A stretch of DNA of 64,000 bases from NCBI GenBank assembly GCA_018340375.1, contig JAFFJZ010000003.1:310001-374000 (forward strand). Reading direction: 5' to 3'. Numbering within the stretch: position 1 is the stretch's first letter; every line of letters begins with the position of its first letter. The notes below the pieces were generated by a model. That model did no database searches, had not been told where the DNA came from, and saw only the letters and a program-made list of their open reading frames with translations. The stretch is from Gonatopus flavifemur (Eukaryota > Arthropoda > Insecta > Hymenoptera > Dryinidae). This document shows positions 55,389 through 64,000 of this stretch, piece by piece. The translations under genes and the position numbers were made by a program.

Positions 55389-56015
55389 CAAGAATATTTT
55401 AAACAAGGTGGTGTATTTAAAAAATTCGACATACATTCGATCAATGTTTCATCTAATGATCAGTCAAATACATTTTAGGCGGGATAAAAAAATTTCTTAT
55501 GTAACTTTGTTTTAGAAATCCAAAGAGAAATTTGATATCTTGTGTGTATACACTACAAACCAAAAACAAACGCTTCTGCGAGAAGAAAAAAAAATTATTT
55601 TCAAAATAAGAGGAGTATCCCTCTCATTTTGATGCAACTTCTCCTCTGATACATGGTATCAAAAGTATTCCTCCCCATTTCAGAGGATTAGTCTTTCTGG
55701 TGAGAGAATTCTCATTTGTGGCAAAATCGTAGAGACATATTCCCAATTGAAGAAGAAAACAAAAGTAGAATATCTTTTCTTGTTGAGAGGAAATTTTCCT
55801 CTCATTCCCAGATTATTTGTTCCAGATCCGAAGAAGCCTGGAATTTTTCTTTTAAAAGCTTTGTAGTAGTCTCTAAAGCTTATGTGGCATAGAGTTCAAT
55901 AATAGACCATGGTGAAAATAAAACGTGCCACGATATAGGAAAAGCGTGCAGACAGTGGAAAATGGGACAGTTTCGGATTGTCTGCAGGCTGTTCGCGCAT
56001 TTCCAGACAGCACAG
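55389..56015. other. non-coding region
   Basis: Several CCTCTCATTT / GAGGAG words recur at about 55605-55815, perhaps a decayed repeat. Nothing else was recognised. Confidence 0.3.
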
Positions 56016-56204
56016 GGTAAACCATAATCAATCCGAAGTCGGTAAACCCGAACGGGAGTAATCCTGAAAAATATTAGTTTGTTACTAGCCGCAAGCGAAT
56101 GAAATAAAATATGACTAAACTTTTTTCGGGATTACTGCCGTTCGAGTTTACCGACTTCGAGTCTACTGCAGGATAACTAAGCTACAATGGACAAAAAAGT
56201 TTCA

Positions 56205-56347
56205 TGTTCGCCAGCCGAGATTGTAGGAGGCGATATACTATAGTGATTAAAACATGCCCCTTTTTACATTCATGTGCACGCAAAAAGGGTTATGTGTTAG
56301 TGGCCACAGTATCGCCCCCTACAATCTCGGATGGCGAACATGGAACA
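56205..56347. repeat. palindromic MITE nested in 56016-56610
   Basis: GTTCGCCAGCCGAGATTGTA pairs with TACAATCTCGGATGGCGAAC. The inner CCCCTTTTTACATTC loop partly pairs with AAAAAGGG. Confidence 0.6.
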
Positions 56348-56383
56348 TTTCTGTTAGTTGGAGCTTGGGTACCCTGGTCTACA

Positions 56384-56563
56384 TTGTAAAAAGTCCGACT
56401 GAAAGTGGCTGCATCTTACTTGAAAACTTGACTGAAATTCAGTCTTTTCCATTGTTTCGGCATTTGTTTTCGATGCTTACTTCCAGCTGGAATAGGGCTA
56501 GTTTTGGCTGCATCTTAAAATAAGCTGATATTAAGGTTGGAAGTAAGTTTTACTTTTCACTGT
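56384..56563 (+). mobile_element. short MITE, CACTGTAAAAAGTC family, copy 1
   Basis: It runs from CATTGTAAAAAGTCCG to TTTTACTTTTCACTGTG and appears as a near-complement of 56738-56926. Shared inner words are GGCTGCATCTTA and GGGCTAGTTTTGGC. Confidence 0.55.
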
Positions 56564-56737
56564 GTACTGTACTTCGGGACTATTGTACTTCGGTTTAATT
56601 ATGGTTTACCCCTGGTGAAAATGAAGCATATACACGAAGCGCATATGAAGTGAAAAATGTTTCAATTCCCCCTTCGTGAAGCGTGTGATGCCCGCTTGCT
56701 GTAAAATGATGAAATCATACGTTCCATATACGCTTTA

Positions 56738-56926
56738 CACAGTAAAAAGTAAAACTTACTTTCAACCTCAATATCAGCTCATTTTAAGATGCAGCCAAAA
56801 CTAGCCCTATTTCAGCTGAAAGTAAGAAAACAAAGGAATGCCGACACAAAGGAAAAGATTGAATTTCAGTCAAGTTTCCAAATGAGATGCAGCCACTTTC
56901 AGCCGGACTTTTTACAGTGTATAATC
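56738..56926 (-). mobile_element. short MITE, CACTGTAAAAAGTC family, copy 2 (inverted)
   Basis: CACAGTAAAAAGTAAAAC at the left and CCGGACTTTTTACAGTG at the right give a 13 bp terminal inverted repeat. It lies outside the foldback element whose interior holds copy 1. Confidence 0.55.
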
Positions 56927-57040
56927 TTCCGATCCCGTTTTACACGCGCTTCATCTAAAGTAATGATAAGTTACATTAAGCGTATGCGAATCAGACCCAT
57001 TATGACTTCAAATAATATCTTTAAGCAAATATATCCCAAC

Positions 57041-57117
57041 GACGATTCATGGCTCAGTGGATAAAACCCGTATCTACCATGGTGAAAAAGTCGTCGGTTC
57101 GATTCTTGCTACGGGGT
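57041..57117 (+). ncRNA. tRNA-like sequence (tRNA pseudogene or SINE head)
   Basis: An A-box-like TGGCTCAGTGG (57050-57060) and a B-box-like GGTTCGATTC (57097-57106) have tRNA-like spacing. I could not fold a full cloverleaf with a convincing acceptor stem, so a working tRNA is unlikely. A tRNA-derived SINE or decayed tRNA gene fits better. Confidence 0.4.
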
Positions 57118-57731
57118 GAGATTTTTTAATTTAGGTTTCATGAATTTTATACGCTTCCTTCGCTTCAATTCCCTCTTCGCATACTCTTTGTATCCCTCTC
57201 ATTTAAGCTCCATATACTTTCCATTGGGGTTTCTACTATTACAGAAGTTGGGAACGAACGCGCTCGCTGAGAATCATTTGGCACCCTTTTTTAAGCATGT
57301 TTTTTATATAATTTGTCAGGTTCGGCACAACACAGCCGACCCAGGAGGGAAAGATCCATGGAATCATCCCTATAATCAAAAATAGCCAGAAAAACAAAGA
57401 TGAACGACACATACATATCTGAGAAAAGCCATTAAAAATTCTTTCACACGGAGATTTTCAGATGTATATTTTATCCACCTGAGAATCCTCAGGTGGGTAG
57501 TGTATTCACCGTACCGAGGAGAAGTGCCGGTCCTGTAATTTGTGGTACAATTAGATCGAAGATGTAGATGTACTCAAAATCGTAAACAATAAACTTTTGT
57601 ATTCACAGGCGATTGATGATAATAATTAATACTGTTTCAGATGCAACGCAAAAAAGTACGTTGGATTGTTCAAGTCCCTAATGATCAACCACAGTATGCT
57701 TCCGTGGAAACACAAATATCGTGTACCAAAG
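57118..57731. other. non-coding region
   Basis: No gene is supported. Possible 3' body of a SINE following the tRNA-like head, but I cannot mark its end. Confidence 0.3.
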
Positions 57732-57760
57732 GTGAGAAATTAATTTTCTTCCGATATATG

Positions 57761-58134
57761 CCCGTACAGCACAACCACCGATTCTCCACCCAGGACTTCG
57801 GTGGACTGGAGGTGGAGAATCAGTGGAGAAATGAGAGCCGTGGAAATAAGGGAGAAATAAGGGAGAGTCTCCGTTGCGGCAACGGAGGGGCGACGTGGAT
57901 TTGTCCGCCCCCTTTATTTTCAATAAAATTTATGTTAGTGGATTCACTCATTGAAATTTGGTTGTGTAAATCGACAGATATGAATTTTATTGAAAATAAA
58001 GGGGGTGGACAAATCCACGTCACCTCTCCTTTATTTCTCCCTTATTTCCACGGCTCTCATTTCTCCCCTGATTCTCCACCTTCAGTCCACCGAAGTCCTG
58101 GGTGGAGAATCAATCGGTGGTTGTGCTGTACGGG
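57761..58134. mobile_element. 374 bp palindromic transposon, CCCGTACAGC ends
   Basis: CCCGTACAGCACAACCACCG mirrors CGGTGGTTGTGCTGTACGGG at the right (a few mismatches). The arms run nearly the whole length (GGTGGAGAATC, GAGAGCCGTGGAAATAAG, GACAAATCCACGTC). ATG flanks both ends. It interrupts a dispersed repeat whose uninterrupted copy is at 49009-49330, which marks the insertion point. Open frames inside are palindrome artefacts. Confidence 0.8.
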
Positions 58135-58144
58135 ATGTAAATAG

Positions 58145-58700
58145 CATAGGAAAATTTTCTGGGTATTTTACGCATATAACACCCGGAGGTGCATTTGAAT
58201 TTTGGAAAGACTCATCTCGTTCTAACATTCTACGCACAACTTGGCAGAGCGCAGAGTATTTGCTGCTAAAAATGTCGAAAAAATGGGACAAAAATCGCCA
58301 CGAAATGGTAAGAGACGGCTGTGTTTTGTCCGTTCCATGAGGGTTTTTATCCTCATGTTTTCCGAAAACATTTCCGGTATTTTCAATAAGGTCATTCGGT
58401 TGCCCTGTTGGAACGTAAGTGAGAAAGCCCCGGTGAAAAAAATTGTTCACGAACATATCTGAAAGTTTTTCTCCAACCCTAACCGAATAACTCTGGAAAA
58501 TTCTGAAAAACCGGAAATTTATTGGAACTCTGTTGGACAAATTTGGAAAATCCCCTAAAAATTTCTGAAATATCCTCAGCAATTTCCAATGTTTGAATTT
58601 CTGAATTCTGCAATTTACGGCAACTTTCAGAAAAACTATGAAAATTTTCAAGTTTCAGAGATTTGTGGAGTAATTCCTTCACCACGGATGATACAAGAAT
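58145..58700. repeat. dispersed repeat, copy 2
   Basis: GCATAGGAAAATTTTCTGGG and the following roughly 170 bases resemble 49030-49200. The tail (GAAAATTCTGAAAAACCGG) is the TCTGAAAA type shared with 49258-49330 and the CCCGTATGGAAAT elements. Confidence 0.55.
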
Positions 58701-59311
58701 CTTATGATAAAATGTACAATACATTTTTGAGAGACGTTTAAAAAACGCTCAAATGAAAATGTTTGAAAAAATTCAGAGAACACCAATGAAACGTATTATA
58801 AGCCCCACAGAGTTGATATCGGATGCAGTCGACATATTATTCCGTAATATATTCTATACCTTGTTCAAAGTTGTCAGTAGAAAACGATACAAAACGATAA
58901 ATTAGCTTCATCGTTCTCAAAGAGGTTCCTAAATAAGGAATTTACAATGTTAACATATATATTGTGCTATCAAACGATAGAATTCTATCGTTTCTTATTA
59001 TTATATATATATATTATGAATATAAAATTTATCATAGAATAAGTGGTACTCTTTCTATAAAACGTCTGTTGAATTCTATGGAATAAGATAAGAAATTATA
59101 CGGTTTTATCGTTTAATATCGATATAAAATTGTCAATTTCGTGTTTAAAAATCTCATGGAAAACGCCTGCAGGAAAAATTACTTGATTGTGACTAAAACA
59201 CCTGATTTTTTTTTTCCCAATTTGAGAGGTTTTGGTTGAATAAGTAGGGTGAATTTTAAGAAGGTTGGTAGCAAAAATTCATTGTTTTGGATTTTTTTTT
59301 TTTTTCATTAG

Positions 59312-59519
59312 AAAATTCGAACAGAGTATAGACACTGATAGGAGATTACAAGAACCCCTCGTCTGGTTATTTGATGAAACTTGGAAAAATACCCTGGTAC
59401 AAAAGCTCGAAGTTTTAAGAAGTATTCTACATGACACTTGGATACTGTTTGATGTGCGGCTTCCAGGCCGCTCTATACGTTTCATTTTCACTAGGTTATC
59501 TATACAACTTCTGAAGTAA
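59312..59519 (+). CDS. putative terminal exon of an unrecognised gene
   Basis: A strong acceptor (long T-run, CATTAG) opens a frame reading KFEQSIDTDRRLQEPLVW, LFDETWKNTLVQKLEVL and HDTWILFDVRLPGRS, with a stop at 59517-59519 and AATAAA near 59562. Composition looks coding, but no partner exon was found and I know no match. Confidence 0.25.
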
Positions 59520-60392
59520 CAATGGTGTGTTAGTTAGTTCCAATTCTTTGTCATAAAATCCAATAAAACCGTGTGTACAGGTGACGACATATATAAGTTA
59601 TTCATATGATTTCCGTAGTATGATTCATGAATTTATCCGAAATAGTGTTATTATATTGGCAAATTTAATGCAAAATCAGAGATAATCATGTAGCACATTT
59701 CAAGAGTTCTCATGACATAGTTTTCAGATCTTAGAGCCTCTCATTCTAATTAATGAAATAAAGATCAATGAAGTTCTATGATCGTATAGTGAATAAGAGC
59801 CGAGCGTAAGGCACGAGAAAGAACAATATTGACGAGAAGGAAGCAGATCCACGTATGGCAGTACGATGTAGAAATAATGAGTGACGTTGGTGGGAGAGAA
59901 CCAGAGGAGAGGGAGTGTTGGGCCTTATTCATCCGAGGTTGCCAATTCTTTCGTGTGATGTATCTTCCAAGTTTCGACACTAGCAAGCATACCGTAGCAT
60001 ACGACCATACGACAGTCAAGCATGCAGCGCAATTCGGAGTGTAGTGGTAATGTTGTTTCATTTTTGTTGTAGGGTGTGGATGTGTGCATCATTTTTCATA
60101 TTTGCGAAAATTATTTCCATTCGATCGGGTATAAATTTGTCAAATTATTCTTCATGATAAAATAATGACGCGATACGTATTTTCTTCATATTCAACAATT
60201 GCACCTCCTAATTCTTTGGACCGTTGTGTTGATGCGATTATACGGTTCAAGACGTCTTAGCCACGATACGATTTCCGCGTCGAGGTTCATACTCGTGAAA
60301 CTTGGAGTAATCCAAAGGGAAATAACGCCATTGACTTTTATATACGTGTAAGCGAAATAATAAAAATAGAAAAAACATGTGGTGAACGCGTG

Positions 60393-60434
60393 TGTTGTTT
60401 GTGTGTGTGTGTGTGTGTGTGTGTGGGTGTGTGT
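60393..60434. repeat. (GT)n microsatellite
   Basis: Mostly uninterrupted GT units. It lies in a GC-richer stretch (59770-61200) that may be a promoter and 5' leader. Confidence 0.85.
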
Positions 60435-61204
60435 GACGTGATCGGTGTGTTCATAATTATGTGCCGCTAAGAATCAACTCACAGTAGTGTGAAATCAACA
60501 AGTGTCCCGGCGTTATTGGTGTGATGAGTTGATTTCATTTTGACCTAACCTCAAACCTCTCAAAATTTAAATAGTCCAGGGGTTATGGCGGCATTGCGCA
60601 AGGAGAAAAAAACAAAAGACCGTACATAGAAAGTACGCTCCAGTGAAATTTGAAATGTCAGTTGTGGAGTGATGAGATTCTACATCGTGAGATCGTGGAA
60701 ATTGACAGGTTGTTTTCAATAACTTCAATCAAGGAACGGATGAATTGTTGCGTGCGAATGAAGAATTTTCTCCAGATATTGTCATCATTTTAATTTTAAC
60801 AATTTCATTTCCACAATTTGAGTATTGCAATTATTCATTCCGAAACGATTTTCAGTGTTTGCACCAATGAGAAAAGGTGGAAGTGATGTATAGATAAGAG
60901 TGGAGAATCGAGAAACCTTATCATTCAGGAATTTGCAATTCTTTATGAATTGATTATTTTTTTGTTGTTTCGAGGTAAATAGTATTTTTGAAGATGAAGA
61001 GTTGGAAACAAATCTACCGCCCGGTCATTTTATAAGACTGTTAGACATTCTTGTGACTTCTTAACGAATATAATGGTGGTTAATAACAGTGTAAAGTGTA
61101 GTCACTTATATGAGAAGTGATTCTTTACGTAGTGTTCTGCTTGTGCTTGTTACCTCTTCGGAGACATCATTGTATCTTCGTCGTTCCCAATACTTAGGAT
61201 TAAA

Positions 61205-61223
61205 ATGGAAGTCGTCTATATAG
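61205..61223 (+). CDS. possible first coding exon (MEVVYI), gene continuing right
   Basis: The ATG in context TAAAATGG opens MEVVYI and meets a donor-like TATAG|GTTTGT. The preceding 1.2 kb is 5'-leader-like. The rest of the gene would lie beyond the TE-filled sequence to the right, or outside the window. This is a weak call. Confidence 0.25.
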
Positions 61224-61398
61224 GTTTGTTGATGTTTTTCGATTACCCAATTTTAATGATATCGATGTACCGGAAAAGATCTTAACAATATAAATCTTTT
61301 GAAATATCTCTGGAATGAAAACCAAAAGGTTGATTAAATCTTAATGAAAATGTTTCTTTTGTCGAGTTCATCGATTTATCTCTGAAATTCTTCATAAG

Positions 61399-62385
61399 CC
61401 CGTATGAAAATATTTCACGGGAAAATTTCTGAAGTTCTCTGAAAAACTCTGATTTTTCTCTGCAAGAGTCTGAGAAACTCTGAGATTTCGATGAAAAATC
61501 TAATATTTTTGAGAGATCGTTCTCAGAGTTTTTTCCAGAGTTGATCAGAAATTTTGCCATTAGAACTTCGGACAGATGACTATGAATTGGTTCCTAATAA
61601 AACTCTGAAAAAAGTATGATAAAAGTCCGTGTGTTCTCCGAGAGCTATATAAAAATCATGAAGTATGAGTAATTATCATAATTTTCTCGGATCTTCTTTC
61701 GAGTTTATCAGAGATTTTTCATCGAAAGTTTAGATCGATGATTATGAATTCATTCCTGACAAAACTCTGAGAAAAAAATGTGATGAATTTCTGTTCCTGG
61801 ACAGGTAAGTAAAAATGATCAATAGCGAGGAATGTTTAGAATTTTTTCCGTAACTTTCAGTCTGAATTGAAACCAACAGCCATGAATCTAGCAGACGATT
61901 GTTTTGACTTTATATTAAATTACGTCAAATGTCACTCATGTGTCATAGTTTTTTTTTATATCTCTCGAAGGAAACATGAAGCTGAGACTAGCAGCCATAA
62001 AGCTACCATCCGATTGTTGTAACTTTTGAATAAACGTCGTTGAAGCTTTTTCACACCAGGAATTGATTAAATGGCATTCCACTAAACGTTTCAAATAATT
62101 CAATCTTTGATACAAATTGTGTGTGAAAGATTTAAAAGTTATATCGATCAGCTGCTAGCTGTACGGCTGCCAGTTTCAGCTTGATGAAGGAAACACGGAC
62201 ATTTATCATACTTTTGGCAGAGTTTCTCTGAAAAATCTTTGATAAACCCCGATGAAAGTTTGACAAACTCTGAAAAAACTCTGAGACCGATGTCCCAAAA
62301 ATATTAGATTTTTCATCGAAATCAGAGTTCTTCAGACGTTTGCAGAAATTTTTAGAAATTTTTCAGCGAAATATTTCCATACGGG
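61399..62385. mobile_element. MITE-like element, CCCGTATGAAAATATTTC ends, with nested palindrome
   Basis: The left CCCGTATGAAAATATTTCAC mirrors the right GCGAAATATTTCCATACGGG. It is longer than its relatives because of an insertion: 61970-62192 is a separate palindrome (AAGCTGAGACTAGCAGCC pairing with GGCTGCCAGTTTCAGCTT). A degraded direct copy of that arm is at about 61880-61925. Confidence 0.6.
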
Positions 62386-62844
62386 AAATCCCTGTCATTT
62401 CGATATATACCCCGTTGAAAAAAACATCATAGATGTCCGAATATCACTATAGAATCCCCTATATTCTCATGACATTTGATCAGGTTCAATAGTGGTATTT
62501 GGATACTTTTATCAGATCTTAATAAAAACGTATGAGTTCCTATAATATTTTTTTCAGTGGGTAGTTTCAAATTTTTTGTAAAATTCCATTGAGAATGTTC
62601 AAAATTCTGATTAAACCCGGTAAATATATTTAGATCATTCTTTTGGATCATTCTGAAAAATGTCTTGAGAGTTTTGAAGGATTTCTCATGTAACGAAAAT
62701 CGATATTTTTAACATATCTTGAGGACAATTAAAAAAACCTTGAAAAATGCTGTGTAAAACACATCGTTACTCGGAAAAAAAAATAATTTGCCCATACGTG
62801 GATAGCCAAAAATGAGATGCAAGAGCTATTTTCAGCTGCCTTAA

Positions 62845-62940
62845 GGGGATACGAGCGGCTGGGCTTTTCTGAATTTTTTCGAGACAAAGTACGTGAAAAT
62901 GCGTGCATCGATTCGAAAGAATTGGACCGCTCGTATCCCC
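62845..62940. mobile_element. piggyBac-like MITE with TTAA flanks
   Basis: GGGGATACGAGCGGC pairs with CCGCTCGTATCCCC. TTAA lies on both sides (62841-62844 and 62941-62944). TTAA targeting is typical of piggyBac. The outer CC/GG also pair, so TTAA may instead be part of a longer inverted repeat. Confidence 0.6.
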
Positions 62941-63109
62941 TTAAGGTACTCATTTAGTGATATAACAGTGAAAAATTTCGACCATAGAATTTGCGCCGTG
63001 ACAGCTACGAATTGTTGCTGTAGCGGGTAATAAATAGCTATATATAGGTGCACTTGTTTTTACTGTACCAGTGGAAAAAAAAAACAGGTAAAAAAGTGAG
63101 TAACTCCTA

Positions 63110-63296
63110 CACGGAGAAAATCCTGCACCCCTGATTACTTGTTCATACACGACTCAGTCGTGTGATTGAAATAAAGGAAGAATAACACTACTGAGTCATG
63201 TATTGACACGAATCATTCGTTTTTTTGGCTTTTGTTTTAACCACACGACCGAGTTGTGTATGAAAAAGTAATCAGTAGTGTGATACTTTCTCCGTG
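63110..63296. mobile_element. Tc1/mariner-like MITE with TA flanks
   Basis: CACGGAGAAAATC pairs with TACTTTCTCCGTG. TA lies on both sides (63108-63109 and 63297-63298). A second inner inverted pair has TGATTACTTGTTCATACACG and its right-hand complement (about 63244-63274). Confidence 0.7.
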
Positions 63297-63298
63297 TA

Positions 63299-64000
63299 CA
63301 ACGAATTAATTTTTTTGCGGGTCGCGTTGTATGAGAAATCTTTAAAACTGTTACAGAAAAATTTCTAAAAAAAATATCCATTGAGAGCCCATTTGGTTTC
63401 CTTTCGTATCTATTGTATAAAAAAAAAAGTTTGATCGATCGATACAAGAATGAAAGAAGGCATGCTTCATTACATAAATACGTACCTGCACTTATTATAT
63501 GTACTTACGGGACTCTATTCCCTTATAAGATTATTTATATGGAAACTGATATATGTTTTTGTATAAACATTTATTGATAATGAATATGAATTTTTGAGAC
63601 AATCCCTCTTCAGTATTTCATGAGTATTCATAATTATTGACAATAATGTTTTACATCTCGGAAATATATTCATAGGACTTGAAGTCTGAGTACCATACTA
63701 CGTCCCTTCCGGTGAAAATACATAATTTACATAGAAATTCATCGTCAACTTTTCACCACATTTGAAAGTTCACAGTGTTTTCCATACTGGTAAAAAAAAA
63801 ACTCAATACTGGAATGATGGACTGATGAATATCTCAGGGTTGTGTAGAAATTACACTGAAATCGGTGTTGAGTTCGAAAATATAACACATATGTGAATTA
63901 AATACTAAACACAAATAGTAAACACAAATTGAAAACGACATTTTTACACACAGAACATGAAGGATGTATCCGCACTTCGAGAAATGGTTATACAAGAGGA
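63299..64000. other. non-coding AT-rich region to the right edge
   Basis: No gene, repeat or regulatory signal was recognised. Confidence 0.35.

Larger units (their letters stand above)
56016..56610. mobile_element. foldback element with CCCGAA units, interrupted by other MITEs
   Basis: GGTAAACCATAATCAATCCG at the left mirrors CGGTTTAATTATGGTTTACC at the right. The loop TTAGTTTGTTACTAGCCGC and GCGAATGAAATAAAAT match 15833-16071. Comparison with that intact copy places an insertion between about 56168 and 56565. No 9 bp flanking duplication was found. Confidence 0.6.

Noticed and set aside
57641..58651. Long frames across the palindrome and its flanks, including 167 and 189 codons
   Set aside because: The arms translate to the same words on both strands, the sign of an inverted repeat and not a gene. 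The frame in the flanking repeat is broken by indels against its sister copy.

Overview
This is insect nuclear DNA: AT-rich, with spliced genes on both strands and introns full of small transposons. No bacterial, viral or organelle features were seen. Protein sequences fit an insect (for example the N-terminus of the V-ATPase c'' subunit), but the order cannot be fixed from sequence alone. Exon joins given below were checked by hand for GT/AG sites and reading phase.

Layout. 1-5285 (-): an unrecognised lysine- and asparagine-rich protein gene running off the left edge. 6330-9006 (+): an unrecognised secreted protein of 624 aa with a TATA box and poly(A) signal. 10488-14166 (-): PIG-O, the GPI ethanolamine phosphate transferase. 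14.6-16.4 kb: a pile of palindromic transposons. 16944-21484 (+): CPT2, with a hAT-type element in one intron. 22639-23874 (-): V-ATPase proteolipid c'' (ATP6V0B). 24.1-31.4 kb: a transposon nest ending in a 5.0 kb DIRS-type tyrosine-recombinase retrotransposon. 31599-33286 (+): PSMG2. 33932-34627 (-): TRAP-delta (SSR4). 34.9-35.75 kb: palindromes nested inside palindromes. 36284-45140 (+): TRAPPC10 in 12 exons. 45.1-64 kb: mostly non-coding, with many dispersed foldback repeats, a tRNA-like sequence, three weak candidate exons, and a possible first coding exon near 61.2 kb.

The recognised genes are housekeeping genes: GPI-anchor synthesis, mitochondrial fatty-acid import, organelle acidification, proteasome assembly, ER translocation and Golgi trafficking. 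They share no pathway, and nothing suggests they work as a unit.

The notable biology is in the mobile DNA. (1) The DIRS element keeps its full diagnostic plan: inverted terminal repeats, an internal complementary region matching both outer ends, a shared ATT at both ends, an intact tyrosine recombinase, and an apparent intron in gag. Its gag and RT frames carry apparent single-base shifts. (2) A foldback family has arms built from 15-16 bp units around CCCGAA and ends near GGTARACC. The best copy has a perfect 9 bp target duplication. (3) Three separate hAT-type MITE families have 8 bp target duplications. (4) TTAA- and TA-flanked MITEs are also present.
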